NCBI GenBank assembly: GCA_036625225.1
Contig: JAZKUF010000002.1
Span: 558,001 to 622,000 of the forward strand
Length of the DNA: 64,000 nucleotides
Direction of reading: 5' to 3'
Source of the DNA: Accumulibacter jenkinsii
Lineage (GTDB): Bacteria; Pseudomonadota; Gammaproteobacteria; Burkholderiales; Rhodocyclaceae
Below, in pieces: positions 27,078 through 36,108 of this stretch. Every line of letters begins with the position of its first letter. Position 1 is the stretch's first letter. The notes under the pieces are model-generated. The model saw nothing but the letters and a program-made list of their open reading frames with translations, was not told the DNA's origin and made no database searches. A program made the position numbers and the translations under genes.

Positions 27078-27535
27078 GCGATGAAGAAATCATTACCGTC
27101 TACGCCGACGGCGGCTGTCGTGGCAACCCCGGCCCCGGCGGCTGGGGCGCCCTCCTGCAGGCCGGTGAGCGAGAAAAGGAATTGTGGGGTGGTGAACCTG
27201 CCACGACCAACAACCGCATGGAGCTGACCGCCGCCATCCGCGCCCTCGAGGCGCTCAGGCGACCGGCGACGGTCCACCTGCATACCGACTCGCAGTACCT
27301 GCAGAAAGGCATCAGCGAATGGATTCGCAACTGGAAACGGAACGGCTGGCGGACGGCCGACAAGAAACCGGTAAAGAATGCCGACCTCTGGCAGCGGCTC
27401 GACGAACTCGCTGCCCAGCATCAGATCAAGTGGTTCTGGGTCAAGGGGCATGCCGGGCACGTCGGCAATGAACGTGCCGACGGACTCGCCAATCGCGCCA
27501 TGGACGAGTTGCAGCTTGCCCGCAAACCGCATTGA
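27074..27535 (+). CDS. rnhA: Ribonuclease HI
   Basis: 153 residues. Cleaves RNA in RNA-DNA hybrids. The acidic catalytic set is present: D in YADGGCRGNPGPGG, E in NNRMELTA, D in HTDSQYL and D in GNERAD, plus the handle region RNWKRNGWRTADKKPVKN typical of E. coli-type enzymes. The ATG overlaps the upstream stop by 4 nt and dnaQ follows within 20 bp. The rnhA-dnaQ pairing is widespread. Confidence 0.97.
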   Translation: MSDEEIITVYADGGCRGNPGPGGWGALLQAGEREKELWGGEPATTNNRMELTAAIRALEALRRPATVHLHTDSQYLQKGISEWIRNWKRNGWRTADKKPVKNADLWQRLDELAAQHQIKWFWVKGHAGHVGNERADGLANRAMDELQLARKPH

Positions 27536-27552
27536 ACCGCAAGGACACGCCC

Positions 27553-28272
27553 GTGCGTCAGATTTTCCTCGATACTGAAACCACCGGCCTGGAGTGCAAG
27601 CTCGGGCACCGCATCATCGAAATCGCTGGCGTCGAGATGTGTAACCGGCGTCTGACCAACCACCACTACCACAGCTACCTCAACCCGGAGCGCGAGATTG
27701 ACGCCGGCGCCCTGTCGGTACACGGGATCAGCCGTGACTTCCTGCTCGACAAGCCGCACTTTGCCGACATTGCCGCCGAGTTTCTCGATTTCGTTCGCGG
27801 TGCCGAACTGGTGATCCACAACGCGGCGTTCGATATCGGCTTCATCAACGCCGAACTCGCGCTGCTCGACATGGCGCCGATCGATACCGTCTGCCAAAGT
27901 GTCTGCGACACCCTGCGCATGGCCAAGGACCTCCATCCGGGCAAGAAGAACAACCTCAACGCCCTCTGCGAGCGCTACGGGGTGAACAACTCGCACCGCA
28001 CCCTGCATGGCGCCCTGCTCGATGCGGAGATTCTCTCCGAGGTCTATCTCGCGATGACTCGTGGTCAGGAGAGCCTGATCATGGATTTGGGGAACGATCA
28101 CGCCGGGCGCAGCGATCCGGCCGGCGCAACCGCGGCGGGCAAGGCGCGGCCGGCCCTGCTCGTCCGGCAAGCCAGCGCAGAAGAACTCGCCCAGCACGCG
28201 CTGGTCCTCGATGCCGTCGAGCAGGCAAGCAAGGGCAAATGCCTCTGGCTGCGCAGCGAAGCGGCCAGCTGA
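27553..28272 (+). CDS. dnaQ: DNA polymerase III epsilon subunit (proofreading exonuclease)
   Basis: 239 residues from a GTG start giving MRQIFLDTETTGL, with AAGGA 8 nt upstream; a TTG at 27532 overlapping rnhA is less likely. The DEDDh exonuclease motifs are seen: ExoI FLDTETTG, ExoII HNAAFDIGF, ExoIII HGALLDAEIL. A C-terminal extension (about 185-239) should bind the alpha subunit. It provides 3'-5' proofreading in the replicase. Confidence 0.96.
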   Translation: MRQIFLDTETTGLECKLGHRIIEIAGVEMCNRRLTNHHYHSYLNPEREIDAGALSVHGISRDFLLDKPHFADIAAEFLDFVRGAELVIHNAAFDIGFINAELALLDMAPIDTVCQSVCDTLRMAKDLHPGKKNNLNALCERYGVNNSHRTLHGALLDAEILSEVYLAMTRGQESLIMDLGNDHAGRSDPAGATAAGKARPALLVRQASAEELAQHALVLDAVEQASKGKCLWLRSEAAS

Positions 28273-28378
28273 CGGAGGTGGCGGCGCGACCGCCAGACCC
28301 TGGCTTGCGCGCCCCTGCGGGATCGTCAAATCAGCCGCAGCTGCGGGTGAATCCGCGCCACGAGGGTTTGCACAGGAA

Positions 28379-28765
28379 TCAGCTCTCGCCCGGAGTTTCC
28401 GGGGTTCGCCTGGGCCGCCGGACGTGTCGTTTTGGCGGCCGGACGTCAACGGGTCGTTCGGGCTGGGCATCCGGGCTGATTTCGGGGCGAGCGGCAGGCG
28501 GTCTCGGGTCGGTCTTCGGGGTAAGCGGTCTTGGCCCCGTCTTGCGCTGCTCCGGGCGCCGGCCAGGGCCGGGCGTCCCCTGACGGCGCTCGGATGGACG
28601 CTCCGGCTGTCTGTCCAGTGGGCGTTCCGACTCGCGATTGCCAGGCGCGAGGGTGATCTCGATTTCGATGATTTCATCCCACTGCTCGTCGCTGCGATCG
28701 CGCTCGGGGATGGCAAGAAGTTCGCGGAGCCGTCGACGCGGATCCTGATGAGGTGTTTCGTTCAT
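28379..28765 (-). CDS. Small Arg/Pro-rich protein of unknown function
   Basis: 128 residues from the ATG giving MNETPHQDPRRRLRELLAI. The N-terminal ~45 residues look folded and conserved in character (RDRSDEQWDEIIEIEITLAPGN, split); residues 50-128 are a disordered Arg/Pro/Glu-rich tail with PERP and RPP repeats. No family is recognised. The ATG follows a CATAAT -10 box by 6 nt, suggesting leaderless translation. Confidence 0.6.
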   Translation of the reverse strand: MNETPHQDPRRRLRELLAIPERDRSDEQWDEIIEIEITLAPGNRESERPLDRQPERPSERRQGTPGPGRRPEQRKTGPRPLTPKTDPRPPAARPEISPDAQPERPVDVRPPKRHVRRPRRTPETPGES

Positions 28766-28771
28766 GCCTAC

Positions 28772-28800
28772 ATTATGACTCACACCGTAGCAGTCGTCAC
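28772..28800 (-). promoter_or_regulatory. Promoter of the Arg/Pro-rich protein gene
   Basis: GTGACG and CATAAT are separated by 17 bp on the - strand. The predicted start of transcription coincides with the ATG at 28763-28765. Confidence 0.5.
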
Positions 28801-28936
28801 GCCCTTGATCAGGTTGCGAGAAATTCACAGCCTCTGGGCGGGAGGGATTCAGAGGGCTTTCAGTGGCGCCGGGAACAAACCCGGAGATTCATCCCGCAAC
28901 CTGAATCTGCCGGAGGAGCAAACCGACAAAACGTAT

Positions 28937-28960
28937 CCCGCGTGAATTCCCGCGTGAACT
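28937..28960. repeat. 12-bp tandem repeat upstream of the MCP gene
   Basis: Two adjacent copies, CCCGCGTGAATT and CCCGCGTGAACT, differ at one base. The spacing is close to one helical turn, so a regulator-binding site is possible. It lies about 115-138 bp before the MCP start codon. Confidence 0.5.
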
Positions 28961-29074
28961 CCTGTTGCGCAATGCCCTGAAGCGACAGACTATCTGATTT
29001 TTGCCGGTTGATCGCACTGGCTTTAGCCATTCCACGCCCGTACAATGAAAACCTGATATCCAGAGGGAATAGCC

Positions 29075-30688
29075 ATGTGTTTCCGGACCCGCCTGCTTCT
29101 CGGTATGGCACTGATCATCGTTGCCTTCATTTCAGCGATCGCCGTTGCCTATGGCGGGCTCCGTACCTCGGCAACCCGCTTTGGCACGTACCTGGACGGC
29201 GTCGCCACACTCCAGCAGGGTTATAGCGAAATGTACGCGCAGGGTCTGCAGATGGGCCAGGCCTTGCGGAACATCGTGCTCGACCCGGCAAATCCCAAAG
29301 CCTACGAAAACCTCGAAAAGGCACGCAAGGATTTTGCCGAAATGCGCCACCTGGCCAGCCGTGCCAGCGCCCACGTCGGATCGTTCAAGGAGAGCCTGGA
29401 CCGACTGGAAGCGCTTGCCGTAGCACAAGCCGAAGCACAGCAGGCGGTGATGGCCGCGCTCAAGGACGGGCAAGCTGATGAAGCCCGGTCGCTGATCAAC
29501 AGCCGTGAAACGCCGGCATGGCGCGCCCTGAAGAAAGCCTTGCTCGATGACCTCGACGACATCCGGAAACTGACCGAAAGCCAGCGCGCTGAAGCACTCG
29601 CCAAGGCCGAGCAATTGCAGTACATGATTCTCGGCCTCTCGCTGCTCGCCATCATTGTCGGCGGCATCAGCGTGATGTCGACCCTGTCCTACGTCCACCG
29701 CGAACTGGGTGGTGAACCGGCTTATGCCCGCCAGGTTGCCCGTGCGGTCGCGACTGGCGACCTGACGCAAGCGATCAGCGTCAGGACGCAGGATGAAAGC
29801 AGTCTGCTGGCTGCTTTGGCCTCCATGCAGGAACAGTTGCGCCATCTGGTCAGCACCCTGGCCGGACATGCCCGTGAAGTCGAAATGAGCGCAGCGCAGG
29901 TCGCCGATGCCGCCGAAATGGTTGCTGCCGGCAGCCATCAACAACTGACTGAAGCCCACGCCATGGTGACCAAGGCGCAAAGCCTGGCCGACAGTCTTCA
30001 ACAAGTGCTGGCTGCGGTACACAAGGCGGATGGCATCGTTTCCGAATCGCAACGCAGTTCGGGTACCGGGGCGCAACTGGCCAGTCGCGCCGCCAGCGAG
30101 ACCGAGCAGATGTCCCAATCGGTACGGGCCACGGCACTGCACGTGCAGGAACTGGGGACCCAGTCAACCCGCATCAGTTCGATACTCAACGTCATTTCCG
30201 ACATCGCCAGTCAAACCAACCTGCTGGCACTGAACGCGGCGATCGAAGCTGCGCGCGCCGGCGAGCAAGGCCGGGGCTTCGCAGTGGTTGCCGACGAGGT
30301 GCGCAAGCTGGCCGAACGCACCGCGCAATCGACCGCCGAAATTTCGGGCATGGTCGAAACCATACAATCCGGTACGACCCGTGCCGTCCAGGGCATGGAG
30401 GCCGGTTTGCTGCAGGTCGGCGAAAGCGTCAGCCTGGCGCAACAGGCGCGTGCCGCTTTTGACCAGATGAATGCCAACGCGATCGAAGTGAGTGAGGTGC
30501 AGCAGCAGATCGCTCAGGCCATCAATATCGAAACCGATACCGAACATGCCATCCATTCACATATCGAGCAAGTCCGTAGCCTGATCGAACGGAACGACCG
30601 CGCCATGCAGAACGTCGTTGCCTCCGCCAGCCGGATGAAAACCATGTCCGGCGTCCTCACTCGGGAGATCTCGCGCTTCAGCTTATAA
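29075..30688 (+). CDS. Methyl-accepting chemotaxis protein
   Basis: 537 residues. Membrane helices at about 7-29 and 184-206 flank a ~155-residue periplasmic four-helix-bundle sensor. A HAMP domain (about 207-260) leads to the signalling domain, whose hairpin tip (about 376-415) has the conserved motif from SQTNLLALNAAIEAARAG to GRGFAVVADEVRKLAERT. No C-terminal CheR-binding pentapeptide is present. The ligand is unknown. A Shine-Dalgarno AGAGGG lies 8 nt before the ATG. No other chemotaxis genes are adjacent, so it is an orphan receptor. Confidence 0.95.
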   Translation: MCFRTRLLLGMALIIVAFISAIAVAYGGLRTSATRFGTYLDGVATLQQGYSEMYAQGLQMGQALRNIVLDPANPKAYENLEKARKDFAEMRHLASRASAHVGSFKESLDRLEALAVAQAEAQQAVMAALKDGQADEARSLINSRETPAWRALKKALLDDLDDIRKLTESQRAEALAKAEQLQYMILGLSLLAIIVGGISVMSTLSYVHRELGGEPAYARQVARAVATGDLTQAISVRTQDESSLLAALASMQEQLRHLVSTLAGHAREVEMSAAQVADAAEMVAAGSHQQLTEAHAMVTKAQSLADSLQQVLAAVHKADGIVSESQRSSGTGAQLASRAASETEQMSQSVRATALHVQELGTQSTRISSILNVISDIASQTNLLALNAAIEAARAGEQGRGFAVVADEVRKLAERTAQSTAEISGMVETIQSGTTRAVQGMEAGLLQVGESVSLAQQARAAFDQMNANAIEVSEVQQQIAQAINIETDTEHAIHSHIEQVRSLIERNDRAMQNVVASASRMKTMSGVLTREISRFSL

Positions 30689-30697
30689 AGGCGCGGC

Positions 30698-30725
30698 AAA
30701 AGGCCCGCTGCCAAGCGGGCCTTTT
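30698..30725. terminator. Bidirectional Rho-independent terminator after the MCP gene
   Basis: A perfect 12-bp stem AAAAGGCCCGCT/AGCGGGCCTTTT with a 4-nt loop GCCA. The A/T ends supply a U-tract in both directions. It is 10 bp after the MCP stop. Confidence 0.88.
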
Positions 30726-30844
30726 GGTTCCCCGACACCCCGGAGTGACCCAAGGATCGGCGGACGCTGGAAGCGCTGATGCCCTGACCGGCAGCGCAGC
30801 GGGAGATGTACGAGGGGAGCAGTCGGGAGGCGGAACTCCGGGAC

Positions 30845-31129
30845 TCAGTGATCGGCTCGCAGGCTGGCGGCAAAGGTGTTCTGCAGCACCTCGGGGAAGT
30901 GGAAGCGGGCAAAGGTGTCGTGGATATCCGCCTCATTGACGCCGCACGTGCGGTCCTGAAAGCGAATTCCCAGCGGCCGTCCATTGGCCGCCAGCGTGGC
31001 AAAAGCGAAGCGCCAGCGCTGGGCTTCGGCCAGCCGCTCACGCAACTCGGTCTCGTTGCTGATTTCCACACCCGCCTGCTTGAGTGAGTCGAGAAACTGG
31101 TCAAACGATTCAGTGCTTAAGCTACCCAT
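30845..31129 (-). CDS. Small soluble protein of unknown function
   Basis: 94 residues from the ATG giving MGSLSTESFDQFLDSLKQAG, preceded by AGGAGAACGAC (a strong ribosome site). It is helical in the N-terminal half (ELRERLAEAQRWRFAFATLAANGR, split). The C-terminal half carries one cysteine, in FQDRTCGVNE. No signal peptide or membrane segment. I recognise no family. It stands alone between the MCP terminator and the metallophosphatase gene. Confidence 0.65.
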   Translation of the reverse strand: MGSLSTESFDQFLDSLKQAGVEISNETELRERLAEAQRWRFAFATLAANGRPLGIRFQDRTCGVNEADIHDTFARFHFPEVLQNTFAASLRADH

Positions 31130-31289
31130 GTCGTTCTCCTGTCGAAGTATTATTACCTGCCGCCCTTGGCGGAAATAACGCTCGCTGCAGGTAGCGGTTG
31201 ACACGCCCTTCAAGAATCGTCTTCGGCCGACAGGCTTTTACGGCAAAGGCGAGCGGGTACGGGCTGAGCTGCCGCCGCGGGTCAGCGGC

Positions 31290-32750
31290 TCACTTCGGAT
31301 CGACTTCGAGGCGGTTGATGATCGAGGTCAAGGCGTCTACCGGGTAGATCAAGGGAACCATCACGCGGCCGACACGGGTGAACACGCCGACCTGTTCCGG
31401 ATGAGCACTGAACAGCACATGGTGGTTGTCGATGCCTTCGACGTTGAGCCACAGGGTGCCTTCGCGATCGATGGGCGTGTGGCCAACGATGAAGGGAACA
31501 TCGTTGGCCAGTTCCAGCGCGCGGCGAAAGTTCTTCACCTCGTTGCGATGGTAGCCCTGGGGACGGTTCGACCGGCGCAGGCGGTTGTTGATCAGGTCGG
31601 GGATCAGCCAGGGGTGGCGGTAAATGTTCACCAGCATGTCCTTGCTGAAGCGGCTGAGCGGTGCCGCCGCGTGGCAGGCGACGAAATCGTCGGAGACGAC
31701 GACGTAGGGCAACAGCCGGTAGAACTCGACCATGGCTTTGAAATATGCCGTGCCGCGCTGCTGGGCAAGATCCTTGGCCCACAGCAGCCCCTGTGGAATG
31801 CCGTCCTTGGACATGTCTTCGGAGAAGGAATCATGGTTGCCGCGAAGATAGAACACCTGGCGCGGAAACCGCAGCATGAGGCGAAAGATGAGATCCATCA
31901 GCAGCATCGATGTCTCCATCTCCCGCAGTTGCCCGTCTAGCTCACAATGCACCGCGTCACCCAGAATGAGCAGCGCCGCACTACCCTCCTCGAGCGCGTC
32001 GAGAAAAGCGTTCTGGCTCAACACGGTCAACAGGTTGTCGACCTGCGCGTGCATGTCGGCGACCAGGATCGGGGTCAATTCGCCGGGCAGGACGATGAGG
32101 CCTCCCGGCAGCCCCCGGTCGTCCCGAGGGCGATGGATCGCTTCGTGCTGCAGGCGATTGACCTCTTCGATGAGGTGCAGGGCCTCGTCGTTCGGCAGCA
32201 GCTTGATCGGACCGCCGAAAATGTCGCGCAGGCGCCTGAAGCGGTTCTCCGGAACCCATCGCGTCTCTCTGAATGCCGGCCCGATTGCCGTACCGGTATC
32301 ACTGAGGTTGCGAAACACCAGGGCGTCGCGGCTGTGGATCAGCACCAGATGTTCCCTGGCGACGGCTGCCGGATAGTTGAAGATCGCCCGCTGCACCGCG
32401 TCCGCCGACCCCAGCGAGAGCCAGCTTTGCGGGGCCAGGCGCAGAAACCCCCCGATGTGCCCCAGAGGAGCCAGGGGATCGACGATGACGTAGCTGCCCA
32501 GCCGGATCGGTTCAGCGCGGGCGTCGAGTCGGGTCTCCGGATAGAGATGGATCTTCTTGTCGTTCAGACCGAGGGTGATCTCGATCGGCTCCCCGTCGAG
32601 GGGCACGCGCACCTTGGTGTTACCCAGCCGGTAAGCGTCGCCGAGCCTGAGATTGTGACCCCAGCCGAAGCCCAGCCTCGTCGCCCTCGACTTCAGGCGC
32701 GTCAGCAGGCTCGAAAAAGAGGCCGGCCATCGGCGGGCAAGCGCCATCAT
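31290..32750 (-). CDS. FHA-like / calcineurin-like metallophosphatase
   Basis: 486 residues from an ATG that overlaps the upstream stop (ATGA). An N-terminal region about 80-190 resembles an FHA phosphopeptide-binding fold (VAREHLVLIHSRDALVFRN, then LSDTGTAIG). The C-terminal half is a calcineurin-like phosphatase: VADMHAQ, LILGDAVH, LRGNHDS, a distal ACHAA and VGHTP supply the two-metal ligands of the PPP-type fold. It could therefore be a protein phosphatase with a phosphothreonine-recognition module; this is inference. Its coupled partner is a P-loop protein, and the Pit phosphate transporter lies next upstream. Confidence 0.8.
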   Translation of the reverse strand: MMALARRWPASFSSLLTRLKSRATRLGFGWGHNLRLGDAYRLGNTKVRVPLDGEPIEITLGLNDKKIHLYPETRLDARAEPIRLGSYVIVDPLAPLGHIGGFLRLAPQSWLSLGSADAVQRAIFNYPAAVAREHLVLIHSRDALVFRNLSDTGTAIGPAFRETRWVPENRFRRLRDIFGGPIKLLPNDEALHLIEEVNRLQHEAIHRPRDDRGLPGGLIVLPGELTPILVADMHAQVDNLLTVLSQNAFLDALEEGSAALLILGDAVHCELDGQLREMETSMLLMDLIFRLMLRFPRQVFYLRGNHDSFSEDMSKDGIPQGLLWAKDLAQQRGTAYFKAMVEFYRLLPYVVVSDDFVACHAAAPLSRFSKDMLVNIYRHPWLIPDLINNRLRRSNRPQGYHRNEVKNFRRALELANDVPFIVGHTPIDREGTLWLNVEGIDNHHVLFSAHPEQVGVFTRVGRVMVPLIYPVDALTSIINRLEVDPK

Positions 32751-33361
32751 GGCGGCGACGGGGGATCGACGAAGCGCAAGGGCGGGCTCTCCATCCCCTC
32801 GCGCAGGTATACGTAAAACCCGTTCTGGTGCAGGTACTCGGCCAGTCGACGGAATACCTCGCTCTGCGCGATGCAGATCTCCAGGCTGAGTTGTTCGTCC
32901 ACCGGGTGGGTACTGCGCCGCGCGCGCGCGCACCGTCGCTGGAAGATGATTGGCGCAGGGGGCAACAGAAACTCGACCACGTAACGGCGATACCAGTCGA
33001 CCGAAAAGAAGAACCGCTTGCGAGGCGGCAGGATGATGCGCTCGATATCGAGTGCGGGCAATGGATCGCAGTCGAGGAATTGGGAATCAAAGACCGCCAC
33101 CGAGTTTCCCAGGCCCCGGAAGGGCATGCCGAGATGGATCTCTCGCGGTCGCAAAGACAGGATTTCGGATCGCCACCAATTTTTCCGGGCAATGTCCAGG
33201 TAACCCTCCTCCGACCAGCCGCCCAGACGCCTGATCAAGGTGCTCTTGCCGGCACCGGGGGGACCGGTGACCAGAATCTGACGAAACCGGATGTCGCCGG
33301 GAAAGTCGATGCCCTTGAACTTCTGCAGCGTTTCGACGAACTCGGTTGACAGTTCCGGCAT
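32747..33361 (-). CDS. P-loop NTPase/kinase-like protein
   Basis: 204 residues. A Walker A motif VTGPPGAGKST is at about 30-40 in an adenylate-kinase-like or small AAA-type fold; a possible Walker B is AVFDSQF. The rest (RKRFFFSVDWYRRYVVEFLLP and an Arg-rich loop) matches no family I know. Its stop codon overlaps the start of the FHA-like phosphatase, so the two are translationally coupled and probably act together. The start ATG has only a weak ribosome site. Confidence 0.72.
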   Translation of the reverse strand: MPELSTEFVETLQKFKGIDFPGDIRFRQILVTGPPGAGKSTLIRRLGGWSEEGYLDIARKNWWRSEILSLRPREIHLGMPFRGLGNSVAVFDSQFLDCDPLPALDIERIILPPRKRFFFSVDWYRRYVVEFLLPPAPIIFQRRCARARRSTHPVDEQLSLEICIAQSEVFRRLAEYLHQNGFYVYLREGMESPPLRFVDPPSPP

Positions 33362-33438
33362 GAATCCACTTTCAAGCGACAGGCAAACGCCAGGCGAGCG
33401 GCCCGAACGAGCCGCTGCCTGGCAAAGGTTCGCCGATC

Positions 33439-34701
33439 CTAGCCGAAGATGGCCAGCAGGATGTAGTAAGTGATCGCCGCCAGGATGGCGCCGACGGGAA
33501 CAGTGATGAACCAGGAGAGAATGATGCCGCCAATGACCCGCAGGTCGATGGCGCCGATACCACGCGCGAGACCGACACCCATCACCGCGCCGACGGCGAT
33601 GTGGGTGGTCGACACCGGCAAGCCCATGCCGGAGGCCGCGACGACGACGATCGACGCGGCGATCGTTGCGCAATAACCGCGGGTCGGGGTGAGCTCGGTG
33701 ATCTTGTTGCCGATCGTCGCCATCACCTTGTAGCCATAGGTCGCGAGACCGAGGACGATACCCATACCGCCGACGAACAGCATGAACGGCGTCACCGCCG
33801 ACTTGGAGCTGACCGATTGCGTCTCGATGATCTGAACCACCGCGGCCATCGGACCGATGCCGTTGGCGACGTCGTTCGAACCGTGCGCGAAGGCCATCGC
33901 CGCGCCGGTAAAGACCATCAGCGGGATGAACAGCTTCTCGACGCTGGCATAGTGGAAGTCGCGGTCGTCATTGGCGTCGAGCTTGATGCGGTTCATCATC
34001 AGCTTGGCAATGACTGCCAGAACAGCGCCGAGGGCCAGCGACAGGATCTGACCTTCCATGTCGCTGAGGTGGATGTTGACGTGCTTGAGACCTTTGGTGA
34101 TGGTGACCAGCGAGACGATCCAGCCGACCAGGAAAGCGTACATCGGCCCCCATTTGCGGGCCTGGGCAATCGGATTGTCGGTGTTGAGGATCAGCTTGCG
34201 GATACTCAGCGTCAGCGCCAGCGCGACGATGCCGCCCAGCACCGGCGAAATGAACCAGCTGGCGACGATCTCGCCCATCTTGTCCCACTTGACGGCGTCG
34301 AAACCGAGCGCCGCGACGCCCACGCCACACACGGCGCCGATGATCGAGTGCGTGGTGGACACCGGCCAGCCGCGGATGCTGGCGACCATCAGCCAGATGC
34401 CCGCGGCGAGCAGGGAGCCCATCATGCCGAACATCAGCAGATGCGGCACCGGCTCGAAGAGCTTGCCGTCGATGATCCCCTTCGAGATGGTCGCGGAGAC
34501 GGCGCCGCCGGCCAGATAGGCGCCGGCGAACTCCATGATCGCCGCGACGATCAATGCCTGCTTGACGGTGAGTGCCCCGGAACCCACCGAGGTACCCATC
34601 GCGTTGGCGACGTCGTTGGCGCCGATACCCCAGCACATGTAGAGGCCAAAACCGAAGGCCAGTACATAAAAGATGGTTGAATGTTGCGCAATAATTTCCA
34701 T
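33439..34701 (-). CDS. pit: Low-affinity inorganic phosphate transporter (PiT family)
   Basis: A 420-residue inner-membrane symporter taking up metal-phosphate with protons or Na+. The duplicated PiT signature occurs as GANDVANAMGTSVG (about 27-40) and GSNDVANGIGP (about 273-283), with about ten transmembrane helices. It lies 105 bp after the DUF47 gene on the same strand, the usual DUF47-Pit operon. In polyphosphate-accumulating bacteria Pit-type carriers are the main route of phosphate uptake and also of metal-phosphate efflux. Confidence 0.96.
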   Translation of the reverse strand: MEIIAQHSTIFYVLAFGFGLYMCWGIGANDVANAMGTSVGSGALTVKQALIVAAIMEFAGAYLAGGAVSATISKGIIDGKLFEPVPHLLMFGMMGSLLAAGIWLMVASIRGWPVSTTHSIIGAVCGVGVAALGFDAVKWDKMGEIVASWFISPVLGGIVALALTLSIRKLILNTDNPIAQARKWGPMYAFLVGWIVSLVTITKGLKHVNIHLSDMEGQILSLALGAVLAVIAKLMMNRIKLDANDDRDFHYASVEKLFIPLMVFTGAAMAFAHGSNDVANGIGPMAAVVQIIETQSVSSKSAVTPFMLFVGGMGIVLGLATYGYKVMATIGNKITELTPTRGYCATIAASIVVVAASGMGLPVSTTHIAVGAVMGVGLARGIGAIDLRVIGGIILSWFITVPVGAILAAITYYILLAIFG

Positions 34702-34806
34702 GTTACGACCTTTAACAATAAATTCACTGCAGTGAACCCACGAACGGAACCTTCCGAACGGGCAGAACCGAGTGGGGTGAGTTGCTCCCTCCCCGACCCT
34801 GCGGTG

Positions 34807-35487
34807 CTAGCGGGCGATCATCAGACGCAAGCGGTCGCCGACCTTCTCGGCGTAGTCGGCCAGGTTACCTACCCACTGGATCAGTTGGTACCAGAACATC
34901 ACCGACACCGGCTTGAGGCTGTCTTCCTGGGAAAAAAGCACTCGCGAGAGCGACATGCCCATGACGTCGGTGTCGCTCTCCATGTGTCCGAGTTCGAGGA
35001 TCATCGCCTCGACGCGCTCGACCTCGCGGCCTCGAAAACCGATTTCCAGCAGCTCGTCGAGTTCCTCGATGATCTTGTGCGCCTGTTCGCAGGTATCGAC
35101 GCAGCGGCTGACGAATCGGGTCAGTGGCTCGGCCATTCCGGCAGGCACTTCCATTTTGCGTTCGACCAGCAGACCGGCGATGTCCTGGGCGACGTCGGCG
35201 ATGGTGTCCTGCATCGCCAGCAGTTCGAGCAGATCGCGGCGATCCACCGCGAGCAGCATGCTGCGCGGCAGATGGTTGCGCAACTCGTTCTTGATCTCGT
35301 CAGCCTCGTGCTCCTTGGCAAAGATCTTGTCCTTCTGCACTTCGACCCGAGCGTGATCATTCTCGATCACTGCGGTGAACAACGCCGGCACTTCGGCAAC
35401 GCAATCGACGATCATGCGCATGTGCTGCTGCAGCGGCTTGAACGGCGACTTGCCAAACAGCGCCGCCATGGGGTTGGTGGATAACAT
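34807..35487 (-). CDS. DUF47 / PhoU-like Pit accessory protein
   Basis: 226 residues, all-helical, from the ATG giving MLSTNPMAALFGKSPF, with AGAGGAGAG upstream. PhoU-like metal-binding helices are indicated by EHEADEIKNELRNHL and the paired D/E-x-x-D patterns (about 60-80). Members of this family are encoded with PiT transporters and are thought to regulate them, by analogy with PhoU and Pst. First gene of the DUF47-pit pair. Confidence 0.93.
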   Translation of the reverse strand: MLSTNPMAALFGKSPFKPLQQHMRMIVDCVAEVPALFTAVIENDHARVEVQKDKIFAKEHEADEIKNELRNHLPRSMLLAVDRRDLLELLAMQDTIADVAQDIAGLLVERKMEVPAGMAEPLTRFVSRCVDTCEQAHKIIEELDELLEIGFRGREVERVEAMILELGHMESDTDVMGMSLSRVLFSQEDSLKPVSVMFWYQLIQWVGNLADYAEKVGDRLRLMIAR

Positions 35488-35640
35488 GGACTCTCCTCTG
35501 GGGTTGGTGAAAGACGACAAAAAAGGTGACACAACAGGCCGTAAAAAAACCAGGGGCAGGCAACATTTCTCCTGGCTTGTTTTCCGGCCCAACTCTTTGA
35601 CCTGCGACGAATGGCAAGGGCCAGGCTGTCTCGACGGCGA

Positions 35641-36108
35641 TCACCGCAGCACCTTGCCGGACGGCAGCTCCGCCTGCAGACGCACCGCCAGGCGGTCGAG
35701 ATCCTGATAACCTTCCAGCCGAATGCCGCGGTTGTTCCTGAGCACCAATTGAATGTGCTGCAGCTTTCCCCAGCGCCTGAACAGGCGTATCGCCGCCACC
35801 TGCGCCAGGTCCAGTTCGGAGGATTCGCCGCCGGTGACGAAGCGCAGCCTGCCCGGCTCGAGTTCGAGGTGGTGATCCCTGATCTTTCGCAGATAGCGCA
35901 GCAGAAAGAACAGATTGCCGACGTTGGCCATGAGCAGCACGATGATCACCGACCACAGCAGGCCGCGCGCCGAGGGCTGGGGATCCTGCTGGTAGTCGAG
36001 GGCAACGACGGCAATCATGCCGCTGCTGAAGAGCAGGCCCCAGCCGACGTTGATCCAGCGCTGGCGCCGTTCGCCCCGACGAATCACGAAACGTTCCGGG
36101 GTGCTCAT
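35641..36108 (-). CDS. Two-helix membrane protein with PH-like domain, unknown function
   Basis: 155 residues from the ATG giving MSTPERFVIRRGE. Two membrane helices (about 18-37 and 46-68) are followed by a ~85-residue beta-rich domain (HHLELEPGRLRFVTGG, then IQLVLRNNRGIRLEGY) resembling bacterial PH-like domains. The function is unknown. It precedes the DUF47-pit pair by about 150 bp on the same strand; a shared transcript is possible. Confidence 0.72.
   Translation of the reverse strand: MSTPERFVIRRGERRQRWINVGWGLLFSSGMIAVVALDYQQDPQPSARGLLWSVIIVLLMANVGNLFFLLRYLRKIRDHHLELEPGRLRFVTGGESSELDLAQVAAIRLFRRWGKLQHIQLVLRNNRGIRLEGYQDLDRLAVRLQAELPSGKVLR

Larger units (their letters stand above)
28766..29074. 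other. Divergent intergenic region upstream of the MCP gene
   Basis: 309 bp, lower in GC than its surroundings. It holds the left-hand promoter, a 12-bp tandem repeat at 28937-28960, and a TACAAT at 29041 that may be the MCP -10 box. No gene is seen. Confidence 0.5.
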
